A DNA stretch of 64,000 nt from assembly GCA_013076295.1 (NCBI GenBank), contig RQOL01000915.1:186001-250000 (forward strand), in the 5' to 3' direction. Source of the stretch: Sanderia malayensis (taxonomy: Eukaryota > Cnidaria > Scyphozoa > Semaeostomeae > Pelagiidae). The notes beneath the pieces are model-generated. The model had not been told where the DNA came from and searched no databases. It saw only the letters and a list, made by a program, of their open reading frames with translations. Positions 24,870-37,076 of this stretch are shown here, one piece after another; the first letter of the stretch is position 1, and every line of letters starts with the position of its first letter. The position numbers and the translations under genes were made by a program.

Positions 24870-26295
24870 ATACGACGCAACATTTCTAAAGAAAGTAAAG
24901 GTGGAGGTCGGATCTCCCCCTGGCAATCGACCGCCCAGCGCCCACCCTGCCGCCCCCCTGAAAGCCGAAGGTTGATAGCTTCAATGTGAAGTTTGAAAAA
25001 AAAAGTTGCCTTCAAAATTTAATAAATCCTGGAAAATTTAAACTCAATCTCTAATAAAAATTATATCAAACTGTAGCTAAGAAAACAGCAAATCCGATAA
25101 AAATATTCACATTTCTTAACAGTGTTGTTTTGAATTTTAAGCAAGTATTTAGTGCAGCCCAAGACAAAAGCCCTGAAAAAATTTATTCATCAGCCAACTT
25201 TAAAAACACAAAAATTCCCCAACTGGTCAAACTTTGTCCATTTTAACTCAAATTACACCAACATGAAGCTGATACATTGGCGAATAAGTATCGAAAGTAA
25301 TTGGGTGCATTTGAAATGCTTTTCCCAATTTTAGTTGTACATTTTTGAAGTCCAAAACATGACTTTGTTGATCAAAAATAGCCCTGAAATCAAACCAGTG
25401 AAAAAAATAGCATTTAAAACACGATTCACCAACTTTCAAATTACGTTAACGTGGCCAATTTTTGTCCTACACACCCCACGAAAATATCAACATGAAGCTA
25501 ATAGCTTGGCGAACATTTATCGAAAGTAATTGGGTGAAAAAAACAACGTTTTGGCAGGTTAAAAATTAATTTTCGCAAATGCAAAACACACGCGTGTTGC
25601 TTGAAAATTTCGTGCTTTTCAGCAAAATCCAAACTCGGCTAGAACTGTCCAAAAACAAAGGAGTATCAAGAAAACAAAAAAAACAAAGCCATATAACTTT
25701 AGTTCTTGTGTAAATAAACAGTTCTCGAAAGTTTAAATGGAGAAAATTGGCCAGAACGACCCGAGTAAATCAAAATTGTCTTTGTGTTTTGGTTCGGCCC
25801 TCGAGCGGAAAGAAAAAAGTGAGGTGAAACAAAACAAAACTCGTGCTATTTAAAGCAAAAAACAATCAAATAAAGGAAATACCTTGAAATAATGGTCCCC
25901 CAATTGTCTCCACAGGTCTTGACAACAATTGACACGTCTTTACAATTGATTTCCGGCAGGTATTCACGTTTAAACCCGAACAACTTGCCGCCCGTTCAAC
26001 TAAAAAACCACGTGCTTCTCCCTGCTCGTTTTGCATCTCATTAACTCCGTCCTCGGAATTTGCTAGAAGGTCGGAACACAAAATGGGCCATAACTCCGAA
26101 CCGTTTGGAGTAGAAATTAGCTTTACTGTGATCAGCGCAATGCAGCGATCATTTTGATACCAATTTGAACCCTTATTCGCACCCCACAAAAAAGCCTTTG
26201 TGTTCACAACGAAATTCCTTTGATCCCATTGTTCGGTCGAACGTCGATTGTTCAAGAGACAATGGGGCATTGTTCACAGTCGGCGGGTCACGTGC
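24870..26295. repeat. satellite core 5, truncated at its right end
   Basis: A full-length core up to the CACGTG at about 26288-26293. There it stops: the TATATAATAG motif, GC block and arrays are missing, replaced by sequence leading into a truncated Helitron. The conserved minus-strand ORF is extended here (25866-26270). Confidence 0.85.
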
Positions 26296-26371
26296 AACAG
26301 TTTGGCTCGCTTCGCTCGCCTGATAACCCCTTATCATAATTTGTTTATTAAAACTTTGGGCTTGTTTACAT

Positions 26372-28560
26372 TAGGTCCGTGGTCCATGTGTCATGTGCTT
26401 TAGCACTAACTTGTGATATCTTGCATCCTGTGGGTCGGGAATTTCAGCTGATATAAGTCGATCTACCTGTAGGTTTGGAAGGAAAATATCACATGTAAGT
26501 TCTACACATCAAATGCATTGTATTTTTACTAAGGAATACAACTGATGATTATATTACGTGCTCTATATATAAATTATTGTTGAAGATGTTACCTCTTCGG
26601 GTGTTCGTGGTCTATCAGCTTGAGAGAGGAACAGAATCATGTGAGCGTGTGGTATCCTCTCTTCTGAAATTCGATGACATATACATGTGCAATAGTGTGT
26701 CCCAGAATGTGCTTGTGAAGGACATCTTCCAGTAGTTCTTGTAGCGTCAGTTGAAATACTCGTGTGACGATGTCAGGTCGGTCATTCGCCTTCTGGTGTG
26801 GTAGAATGTTCTCTGAAATCTCCTTCCATTTGGGATTGGCCGTCATGGTTAGGAAGATGTCAGGCTTGCCGTACTTTCTCACGATAGTCATTGCATCTTG
26901 AAAGTTCTGGTACATGTTTCGTTGACTGCCTGAAAAAGATGAGGGAAGTATGACAGCACGACCGACGTGAATATGAAGGGGTTCGTTGGGATTGTTGGCC
27001 CTGGCCATTTGATTTTCGATTTCAGCCCTTCTGTTCAGGTGATCCATCAGGCCTCGATAACCGTCAGCACGTAATTGCCGTTGATTGTGCAAAATCCAGT
27101 TGAGCTTGTTTCCTTCTATTTTGGTGTATGCATCCACCAAATACTGTTGAAAGAGAAGTGTTGCGCTGTGGATCGTAGACAGTTGATTTCTGACTTGTAT
27201 TCGGTACGAATAATTTCGGGATTGTGAGTCCATACGGTGATTACGATTAGCATTTTGCTGGCCTTGTCCTTCACGTGTAGGTAGACGTCGAAGGTCCAAG
27301 CTGTATCCAGGATCACCCTGAAAGAACAACATTGGATAAGTTAGAGGATCCGCAACAGGAGCTAATGCATTAATCTTCATAAGATTACCACGCCTTGTTC
27401 GAATATGAAGCTCTCTATCCTCGGGATTAGGAGCACCACCATTGCGCATAGTGTAGACTGCTGCAATTTCTCTGGCAGTAGGATTGTCATATCTCCGATC
27501 TTGTTCTGGGCGACCGGTAATAATCATCTTGAATGTGGGAAGTGGCTGATCATTGGCAATGGCTAGCTGCCTTTGCTCTTCCAGTACTTCTCCCATTGTT
27601 TTAAAATGTTGAGCAAACCGATTTACTGCCATCAATTCGTTTTGCAGCAGCACCACCATGTCTAAGTCTAATTGTTGTTCTCTGGCTGTGTTCTGCCGTT
27701 CTTGCAGTGCTTGTTGGGTGTCCATAATATATAATTCTGCATATTTTCGGATTGTTTCAGTTACCCCTGTTGAATTCAAAGAAACATTCTAAATGGTACT
27801 TCGTTATATCAACTGTAATTTTCAATGCAGCAAGTGCTTTGTTATGAAAGCATCATAAAGCGCCTTGATTTTCGATTGGATAACTTTTCATATTCAGGCA
27901 AGCATAGAGAGCTTATCCATTGTATGTTGGGTCGGAAAAGAATTGAGTGTTCTGACAACATCCGTTTCATTAAGTGAAGGTATTATATGGAAATATAGCA
28001 TATTATAAGAGACGTTATATTGACCTGTCATATGGTATGCGTTTCCATGTATGGTGATGACTGGTGGTCCTGCATTAGCGTGTCTTACAACGTTAGCTGT
28101 CCAGGATGCCATCGCCATTAATGAATTGTATCTACGAAAATATTTGAGAAAATGTTTAGATTCATCAGTAGTTCCAGTGTATAAATGCATCACACATGCC
28201 GGGGGTGGTTGAATGGGATCGAGAGTTATTAATCCTCCCAAGCAACATTTGTTGTCACGAGCTTTCTTCGAAGAATTGCTACTGTTTCGCCCTAAAGTCT
28301 GGTAAGTGCGTTTCCCTTCTACACTGTGGTTCGCTTAACTTGCTCAAAACATTGCAATATTGTGTAATTGCGATTTCGGAATCGAGTGTGCAATTTTTCA
28401 CCACTGTGCCATCCTGTCCTACCAGAGTTTTATTGCTCAGAGTGCTTCTTTCCGTTCCACCTTGACTTGGACTGGAGTTCCGAAAAGTTATTCCTTCAGG
28501 TACGTGCGTTATTGTGTTAAGACCAGTACTGTAATTAGTATTTCTGCAATTCGGCACGAG
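26372..28560 (-). mobile_element. Helitron, 5' half (Helitron-like N and Rep), helicase missing
   Basis: Read from right to left: an N-terminal exon to 28025 (KCCLGG, SKHFLKYFRRYNSLMAMAS, VITIHGNAYH), an intron, and a long exon 27766-26593 with the Helitron-like domain (LFQQYLVDAYTKIE, VILPSSFSGSQRN, DIFLTMTANPKW, VYVIEFQKRG). A next exon at 26466 to about 26372 reads VDRLISAEIPDPQ and KHMTHGP. The HUH motif PHAH is present but lies one base out of frame after KRG near 26653. The sequence then ends abruptly beside satellite core 5; the Y2 motif and helicase are absent. Intron position matches the plus-strand Helitron. Confidence 0.8.
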
Positions 28561-28928
28561 AAATTAATTTATTACCCAAAGAGTATTTCCATCATTGTCG
28601 TTCCTTCAGACTTTCATTACGAACGTTCTCGCCCATTCGCCGTAAACGCATGCTGAGTAAGTTTCAAACAACCTTCTCATTCTTTACTGAGTAAATTGTT
28701 TCATTAATTTCTTTGCTTTCCCTCATTTCCACGTCTTACTGCCTACGTAATTTTCTACTTTTCGCAGATACACTGTCCACCACTGGCTTTTGTATATACA
28801 CATTTATATCATTCCTTTCATTTACTATATTTTTTGCTATATTTTTGAACGTATTTAATGTGTATAATTAATGTGTATAATTTTATCCTATTTTTACATA
28901 TCCCTTTTCTCTTTTATCGCCCCAAAAA

Positions 28929-31900
28929 ATGCCACGACATGCACGCAAGAACATCACAGGCCAACGACGAAGGCAGGTGAGCAGGGCCTATGAAAAGGCC
29001 CACCGTCAACAACAAGCTCGAGTCGTTGCAACACCTCCCACAGAACAACAAATCGCTCTTCCACTCCACAAGATGCTGCAATTGCAGTTACAGCAGCAAC
29101 AGCCTCAGCAACAAGCAATTCCAACATTGCAACCGCAACAAGGCAATCAATTTTGGCCTGCACCCTACCCAGCAGGGGGCGAAGGATTGCAAATGGCGAT
29201 GGCACCTCTGCTACAGCAACCAGGACAACACATGCATACATTTCAGTTCCCACCTGAATGGCAGCACCACTTACAGCAGATTCATCCCTTGCAATTCCAG
29301 CAACACCTACAACAAATGCAGCCTGCGCAATTCATCCCGCAATTCCAGCACCAACCACCACAGATGCTGCCCGTGCAATTGAGGCCCCAGTTGCCACAAC
29401 TGCAACAGAGGGCAGTACAACCAGCAGCAGAGGAACAGCCACCAGCACCGGCCGTTCCACAACTGCCAGCACAACCAGATCAGCCTGCAAATCACCCAGC
29501 AGAGAACATTGATCTACACCACATGGCACCAATGAACAACACCTGTCCCCATTGTGGTGCAAAGTATTTCCAGGCAGGGGGCAACCCGTGATAACAATAC
29601 ACGGCAGTGCATATCACAGAACAGGTACTTTCACATTCTATTCCTACTCTATTCACCAACAATGGTCTTCTTACATGCCACGATATTTCCTTTCCAATTT
29701 TTCATTACTTCCTCAAGACTTTTTATTAACCACCCAGCTTTTCTCTTTAGCCCACCTTCGCCCCTTACAAGGAGAGCAACCCAAATATGCTGTGCTGTAC
29801 ATCTTGGACACAGCTCAAGCACTTCAACACATAACGAGCAATCCTACCAACAAGGATCTGAACAAAGACACAATCAAGAAGCTCCAAAACGAACTTCTTG
29901 CAGTCAACCCGTATGCTCAAGAATACAAGAACATCGGTGACATACTGCAACAACAACAGCAAGAGGCAACCGCAGCAAACGAGCCTGTTCCCACATTCGA
30001 CATGGTTATCGCATAGACGTGACGGCTACTTGATTGACATCAAAGCAACCAATCCGGCAGCCGACCCGCTCACCTATCCACTGCTGTTTCCCTTCGGTGA
30101 ACACGGTTGGGGCACAGCAATCGCAAGATTGCCGTCAGCACGCACACAAATCCCCGCTGACCAAGCCAAACGGCGCCACACCAGAGTCACAGCCAGCCAA
30201 TTCTACACATACAGAATCCAAGTAAGAGAACATTTCTCAGCCCTTCACCTTTCAAGACTACTGTTTCAACAGTACTTGGTTGATGCATTCATCAAGGTAG
30301 AAGGCAGCGATCTCACTTACATCAGATCCCATCAGAAAGATCTCAGAACCGAGTCATACAAAGGACTGATGGATCACCTATACAGACGAGCGGAACACCA
30401 AAATCTACTCGCTCAAGCCCACAATCCGGGCATTGCACAGCACATCGATGTTGGACGAGTTGTCATCTTACCGTCCTCATTTACCGGCAGTCAACGAAGC
30501 ATGCAGCAAAATTACCAAGATGCCATGACCATTGTCAGAAAACACGGCAAGCCAGACATATTCCTGACATTCACAGCGAATCCCAACTGGCAAGACATCT
30601 TGGACAACTTGCTACCAAACCAGAATCCACAAGATCGACCAGACATTGTAGCACGCATCTTCAACTTGAAATTCAAAGAACTGTTGTGTGACATACTGGA
30701 TCTCAACTTCTTTGGCAAAGTAGTCGCACATGTCTACACGGTAGAATTTCAAAAACGTGGACTGCCCGACACTCACATGATCCTATGTCTTGCCGATGAA
30801 GACAAACCACGCACAGCCGAGCATATCGACAACATCATATCGGCAGAGATACAAGATGAGAACACCCACGTCCGCGAACACCACATCGTCAAGAAACACA
30901 TGATGCACGGACCATGTGGAATTCTCAATCCCTCATGGATTTGCATGCAAGAAGAGAAATGCTCAAAGAAATTCGCACAGCAGACAGAACTTGATGTCCA
31001 CGGCTACCCATTGTACAGAAGACGAGGTATGTCTACCTTCACTGCTTTTCACACGTATCATTTCCAGTTTCAATGCAATGCAAACAATGACCATGTCCCT
31101 TTCTTGCAGGAAAAACAACTGCTCAACTCCAACAGCACAGAGTGAACGACTCTTGGGTTGTGCCACACAACATCAAACTGCTTCTCTAATTCGACTGTCA
31201 CATCAACGTGAAAGTATGCACAACCATCAAAAGTGTCAAGAACATTTTCAATACATCCACAAAGGCAACGACATGGCACACGTTGAAATCAGAGAAGGTC
31301 ACAAACAAGCAGACCCACAGCACAACATTGCACATGATGAGATACATCAGTACCTCAATTCCAGATACGTCGGCCCACACCAAGCCGTGTACAAACTCAT
31401 GCAATACGAGATGTACGACAAGAGCCACACAATCGTCCGACTTGCAATTCACCTGCCGGACCAACACGCTGTTTACTTCACAGACCCAGAGCAGGCTGCA
31501 CACAGAAACAATGACAGCATGCTCATGGCTTACTTCACCCTCAACCAGAAGGAACAGAATGCTCACCAGTACTTATATCAAGACATACCAGAGCACTACA
31601 CTTTCAACAAATCCACCAAGCAGTGGCAGCAACGCAAGCGCAAACCACCCAAAGGCGTCATAGGCAGAATATACAACGTTCTACCTTCAGATGCTGAACG
31701 CTTTGCCCTCAGATTGATATTGCTGCACAGAAAAGGAGCAACCTGTTGACGGAGTCATTCACGACACGTTCAAAAATGCAGCAAGAGCAATGTCACTCTT
31801 GGAAGACAATGCAGAGCACAGACGTTCCTTACGAGATGCAGTCATCATGCACATGCCTGCACAGATGAGACAATTGTTTGCAACACTCGTCCTGTTTCAA

Positions 31901-33648
31901 ACTCCGAGCGACATTCATGCTCTCTTCACAGAATTCCAAGAAGACATGGCAGAAGATTACCTGAGACACAATCAGCTGCAGGATCCAAATGCAACATTCC
32001 AGCAGCAACACATCCACATGTGCCTGGCAGACATCCAGAAAAACCTGCACATTCACGCGAAATCCCTCTAGGATTTCCCTGAAATGCCGCAGCTACCTGT
32101 CGATTATGCTCAGCCACAACAGCCAGCTGACGAAATCAACATCGAACACGAACGAGAGCAGGGACAGCAAATGCTTCAGCAACTCAACCCAGAACAACTA
32201 CAAATACACAACGCTGTTCTCCACGCCATCGAGGCACAGTCAACAAACAACTGTTTCTTTCTCGACGGTCCAGCAGGAACTGGCAAAACCTTCCTTTACA
32301 ACACATTGGTACACAACCTGCAAGCTTCCGGACACAAAGTCAAATGCGTAGCATACTCCGCCATAGCAGCAACACTACTCATTCACGGCAGAACAGCACA
32401 CTCAACATTTCAGATACCGATTCCTCTGCTCGACAATTCCACTTGCAACATTAAAGCACAAAGCCTCCGAGCACAACAACTGCGAGATACAATGCTATTC
32501 ATTTGGGACGAAGCTTCCATGATTCCAGCAACAGCACTCAAAGCAGTTGACCGTCTCCTCAGAGACATCACTAAAGTCAACAGACCTTTCGGCGCCAAAT
32601 ATTTCATGCTTGGCCGTGGTTTCGGACAAGTACTGCTAGTCGTCAAGAATGCAGGCAGAGAACGAGTAGTGCAAGAATGCCTCAAGTCACGAAAAGTTGA
32701 GGATCTGTGGTCTCATTTCCAACAATTCAGACTCATTACAAACATGAGAGCTGTTCAAGATGAGACTTACCAAGCATTCTCAGACTGGCTCCTCCACATA
32801 GGCAACGGAGTAGAACCTCACGATGATCAACATCAGATCAACCTTCCACAACAAGTCTGCATCAAATCGATTGAAGATCTCATGAACTCAATCCATCCTC
32901 ACGCTGAATCAGCAGATGCACACCTCTTACTGGATCCCAACACCATGTCCGAGCGTTGTTGTTTGACACCAAAGAATGAGTTCTCACATCACATAAACGA
33001 ACTCATTCTACAAAGACTTCCAACACCCCGGAAACAGCACCTCAGTGTTGACACAGTTCAGACAGATGACCCAGAAGAGGCAGCAGCATATCCCATGGAG
33101 TTTCTCAATGCACAGACTCCTGGTGGAATGCCTCTTCATTCACTACAATTGAAGGTATGCATGCACACTATATTTAAAAAGTTCTTTTAAATTTCTCTTC
33201 CCATCCAACCTTACTCAATTTCATTCTCTTACAGGTTGGAGCTACAATCATTTTGCTCAGAAACAACAACCCTGCAACAGGACTTTGCAATGGAACACGT
33301 CTAATTGTCAGAGATCTCAAACGACACATCATCACCGCAGAGATCATAACAACACAGAACAAGGGCCAGTATGTTAAGCTTCCACGCATCACTATGACGT
33401 GCCAGGATTCATCATTGCCAGTATGCATGGCAAGAAAGCAATTTCCAGTCAGATTTGCTTACTGCCTCACCATCAACAAGGCACAAGGACAATCCTTATC
33501 ACACGTGGGCATTTACTTGCCAGAACCTGTTTTTGCTCACGGACAACTTTATGTCGCAATATCAAGAGCCAAATCATTCTCTGGACTCAAGGTATTCACA
33601 ACAAGCAATAACAAAACAAAAAACATTGTCTACAAGGAAGTCCTCTAA
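28929..33648 (+). mobile_element. Helitron with Rep and helicase, defective
   Basis: Exons: 28929-29624 (Q-rich leader, CPHCGAKYF, VITIHGSAYH), 29772-31026 (Helitron-like and Rep), 31110-33154 (Rep end, PIF1-type helicase) and 33235-33648 (helicase C-terminus, INKAQGQSL, YVAISRA). Introns are short with GT/AG ends. The helicase Walker A is GPAGTGKT and Walker B IWDEAS. Defects: HUH reads PDTH instead of PHAH near 30768; the first Y2 tyrosine is Asn (KNIFQY); the GGDFRQ helicase motif reads GRGFGQ; there is an in-frame TAG at 32069-32071, an internal deletion near 30015, and one-base shifts at 29577-29581 and 31245-31248. Helitrons move by rolling-circle transposition; this copy cannot, as read. 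Typical TC...CTRR ends were not located. Confidence 0.85.
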
Positions 33649-33698
33649 AATTCATTGCTAACACCTGACGCCAAGATGCCATGACCACAGTTCTAAAA

Positions 33699-34790
33699 TC
33701 ATTGGAATGTTTCTTCATTAGACCAACCAGCTGAATTAATAGCAGCAAAGCCGGCGCCACCTGCTACATCAGAAGTTATAGCCAGGCTAGGTGCCGACGC
33801 CCAGTCCGGAAAAAGAAACAAACTTTTGCCATTCCAGGATCGCAAGAGTTGCAACCACCAATTAAAATCATCTTTCTCCCAAGCAGATAGGCGAACAAAA
33901 TGGGTAAATTCCCTCACAGAGTGAGCCCTGTCAATTATGCGCCGAAGGAAAGGCCTGCCTAAAACAACAGCTTGATGGCAATGCTGCAGAGAACCAATTA
34001 AGGATAATAGTTTATGCTTGGTGCCAGATTTCCGTCCCTCCCACATGTGTAACTGAGCCCTGATCTTAGTAAGCTTCTCTAATGGGAGCCTTAACTTGAG
34101 GTTGACCGTATCGAACAAAAAACCGAGATAAGTATTGGCCGTGGAGGAACCTTCAGTTTTGTAGGCAGCTATTGGGACACCTAAACTTTCGCAAAGAGCA
34201 AAACACGTTGCCAGGTCTTTATCACACCTAGGCATGGCAGGCGGGCCCACCAGAAGAAAATGGTAAAGATAATGTTGAACATGCTGCACACCCCCACACA
34301 TATTAAAGATAGCTTGCAAGCAATCAGCAACGTGGGCGAAGATCTTAGGGGCAGACCGCAGACCAAAGGGCATGGCTAAGTCAACAAAAAACTGTCCTTT
34401 CCAGCACATGCCTAAAAAGCATTGTTGCGCCAAAGCGACTGGCAACAGTGGGTAAGCGCACTTTATGTCAAATTTAGCTATTAGAGCCCCTTTACCAAAG
34501 TGCATAATCTGTGACACAGTGTCCGGAATACGGACATAGGAAACTGTAGAAGCTGCATCAGGAACTAAATCGATCACGCTAAAGGAATGAGGAAAGGAAA
34601 GGTCTGTGATCAAACGAAACTTCCCTGGGGTAGCCTTAGGAATAATGCCAAAACGGTTGATATGGAGATCCGCTAGAGGGGGCCTGGGAAAGGGACCTGC
34701 TATGGAACCAAACTTAATCTCGTCTGCTAAGTCAGCCGATTCTAATAGGGTTGTAGAGTAAATAGTGACATACTCTGTATGGAGTTGCAC
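33699..34790 (-). mobile_element. DIRS-type retroelement fragment, reverse transcriptase/RNase H
   Basis: An open frame of 363 codons matches the reverse transcriptase and RNase H part of DIRS retrotransposons: ADLHINRFGIIPK, FRLITDLSFP, AKFDIKCAYPLLPV, DLAMPFGLRSAPKIF, then YLGFLFD and AITSDVAGGAG. The catalytic YLDD box reads YLYH, so both Asp are lost although the frame stays open. The tyrosine recombinase, Gag and inverted terminal repeats of a full DIRS are absent, and the left side abuts the Helitron end. It is a dead fragment. Confidence 0.8.
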
Positions 34791-35620
34791 ACTAATAAGT
34801 GTTCCATGGTACTAACACATAACACGTATGATAGAGTTATACGCTTGTTAGTGTAATACTGTCTACTGATGTGCCATATCTTCGCACGCTTTTCCAGTAG
34901 GCCTGCTGCAAAGAAAAAATGGCAACTTCATTGAGACGACCGCTATCGGTAGGTATAGTACAATATTTATTTTCTTTCATTACCAGTAAACAATTAGCAA
35001 TACCCATATCTTTTAAATATTTCGATGCATTGGCAGACTGGCAAAAGGAAGGTTCTATGTAATTATAGTTGTATTATAGGAAGGTTTATATGAAGTTTGA
35101 AGTGCAGTGCAATGGCCCAAATTGATATGGCTAGGAATCTTTAATGCTAGGACGGCCTAGAGTAAATAACGAAGGTAGCGTTTTGGTACATTAAGTCCAT
35201 TCGGTATATTAAGTATTTAATAATCTGATTTTTTTGATACTAAATAGCATATTTTAAAATATTTTACTAGAAAGGCCTACTTTGGGGTCTTACTCTGTCA
35301 TTTTAATGACCTACCAAATATGTGCGGCGGTGCGTTTACTTAATGTTTTTGAATATTAGTTCAAGAAAAATATCTGCAAAGAACTTGAGCCCTGGAATAG
35401 GGTCAGCACCTGCGCCTGTGAGGCCCGACGGGACTTGCAGTCATTGCTGCCCCTTCAAAAGCAGTGCACCCTTCACAATCAAACTTAATTTACCAACTTT
35501 TTATCCTTTCGAAATATTTGTTAGCTTGTTGCTACCTTGTTCCCAAGAAAATTTCCCATTTGTCAATAGTCAAATTCTTCAAACAGTTTGTACAAAATGG
35601 AAGATACATTTTCATTTTAG
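34791..35620. other. intergenic, no gene recognised
   Basis: AT-rich sequence between the DIRS fragment and the zinc-finger exon. It may contain upstream introns of the zinc-finger gene. The frame 35322-35756 is in a different phase from that exon and has no motif, so I do not count it as coding. Confidence 0.4.
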
Positions 35621-35944
35621 TGTAACTCAGATAAGATTGAGAAAGCAGGTCAAAACAATCCTGGAGTGCAATCCTGTAGAGTCACAACCTGTAGATCGTA
35701 TGGAAAGATCTCCCTTCATATATACAGGCATCTACGCATTCAACACCGTCATATAAGATGGAGAGACCATATGAAGCTTCCTGCACCAAGTGCTGAAACT
35801 ATTCTTGTGGCTAATAATAGGCCATACGTGAAATACAGAAGGGAAGAATTTTGCAGAGTTCACGAATGTCACAAAAAGAAAGCTGTGTTTAAGGACCTCA
35901 CAAGGCACCTGAAAACAGTGCATAAGTTAACCAGAAAAGACTAG
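35621..35944 (+). CDS. terminal exon with two C2H2 zinc fingers
   Basis: A clear acceptor (CATTTTCATTTTAG) precedes 35621 and the frame runs open to a stop at 35942-35944. Within it are two fingers with identical spacing, C-x4-C-x12-H-x4-H: CRVTTCRSYGKI...HLRIQH and CRVHECHKKKAV...HLKTVH. The shared spacing makes chance unlikely. Phase at the acceptor fits phase 0. Upstream exons were not found in the window, so the protein is partial. It is probably nucleic-acid binding. Genes with such paired fingers occur both as host factors and in transposons. Confidence 0.5.
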   Translation, partial: CNSDKIEKAGQNNPGVQSCRVTTCRSYGKISLHIYRHLRIQHRHIRWRDHMKLPAPSAETILVANNRPYVKYRREEFCRVHECHKKKAVFKDLTRHLKTVHKLTRKD

Positions 35945-37076
35945 GAATGGTATGTGATGCTTTGTTCAGTTTAACTATCTAAGTTAGACTGAGTGCTGAG
36001 ATTGCTGTACTATTTGTTTTCTTGTCTGATAGTGGTTATTTCACAGGACATTGCTTGACTAACGAGTAGTGCAGTTATGTAAGCAATTACAGTATGTAAG
36101 CAATTACAGTATGTAAGCAATTACAGACAAAACATGTCTAAACCATGGAAGACCCATGAACAATTCAGACCAAATTACCATGGAATCAGAAGGGGACATG
36201 AAAATCAATCTTACATGTTACCCTTGCTCTCCCCTGTTGCTTGGGGGTAGAGCAAAACAAAAAAATGAAGCGGGAGGGAAGCAAGTTGCATCCTTAAAAA
36301 AACCATGTATCCATGCTTTCCAAAAATCTTTTTCTACTAGGATTGATATCAACATTACAAGAATTCTTAAGAATTTTCAAGTACTCCTCGAATCATGACA
36401 ATAATTCTTGAGTTATATAAAGGGAAAAATTCTTCTGAAAAAATTTTGTAAGAAAGAATTCTTAGGAAACTAACCACTACTGTGTGTAATGTATGTGCAA
36501 TAATTAATAATAATTAATGTAATACACTCCTTTTTTCAATCAACTTGAGCCTGGTCCCAGCCCTCAAAGCTGCTTAAATATTTTGGGTTTTCAGCGCTGA
36601 AAGTTACTTAACATTTGCTTAAGTTTTGAAAACCAAACAAAATATATCCATAACCCTGTATCTCAAACCGTTTCAATTTATGGCGCACATGAAAGAGAAA
36701 CTTAAAAATGCCGAATATGTCTCTGTTAACAAAAATCATACATAATCAAACAAGGCTTGGCACTTTCAGCATAGTTGCTTAACTAATAAGTTGCTTTATT
36801 TATTTGATGAAGCCCCAGAGTTGCTTATTGTTTTGTCAATCAAGCCCTGGTTGCTTATTGACTTGTTGCTTATTGGAAAAATAAGTGTAATTACTGTGAA
36901 CTTCATTGTTCAATGAATTATGTACAATGATATCCCAATAACTTTTGAACAAAAGAAAAATGTCAATATATTTAATGCCTATTCTGTTCAGTTAGATGGC
37001 TAAAGTATGTCAACACTGTGTCTATGTTTCATGTAATATTGTTTAGCATCACTTCATTGATGCAGTGTAGCATACC
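35945..37076. other. intergenic, one small tandem repeat
   Basis: No gene recognised. The frame at 36156-36398 has no motif. The stretch holds the 17-bp triplet repeat listed separately and is otherwise AT-rich. Confidence 0.45.
36076..36126. repeat. 17-bp tandem repeat, three perfect copies
   Basis: TATGTAAGCAATTACAG is repeated three times head to tail without a mismatch. Confidence 0.95.

Larger units (their letters stand above)
10970..26295. repeat. composite higher-order satellite, five core copies
   Basis: A 15.3-kb block is built from four sequence types in fixed order. These are a 1.0-1.5 kb core, a GC-rich block of about 105 bp carrying a hairpin, (TACA)n, usually a second GC block plus (TACA)n, and a long array of TACAATACATACCC-type 14-mers, then the next core. 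Cores start near 11451, 14821, 17520, 20284 and 24870, giving spacings of about 3.4, 2.7, 2.8 and 4.6 kb. Spacing varies through array length, while cores 2-5 are nearly constant at about 1.43-1.47 kb. Copies look highly similar, which indicates recent amplification. No transposase or reverse transcriptase is seen. Confidence 0.9.

Noticed and set aside
10970..26295. CRISPR-like regular repeat array
   Set aside because: Monomers are directly tandem without unique spacers, and the sequence is eukaryotic.
28549..28561. AATTCGGCACGAG, identical to a cDNA library EcoRI adapter
   Set aside because: It lies within genomic sequence that reads on smoothly on both sides, with no vector or cDNA junction. 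It is probably a chance match.
28196..28656. Plus-strand ORFs between the two Helitrons
   Set aside because: The minus strand here carries the N-terminal part of the left Helitron, so the plus-strand frames look like shadows.
35322..35756. 144-codon plus-strand ORF
   Set aside because: It overlaps the zinc-finger exon in another frame and has no motif; the zinc-finger frame with its acceptor is better supported.
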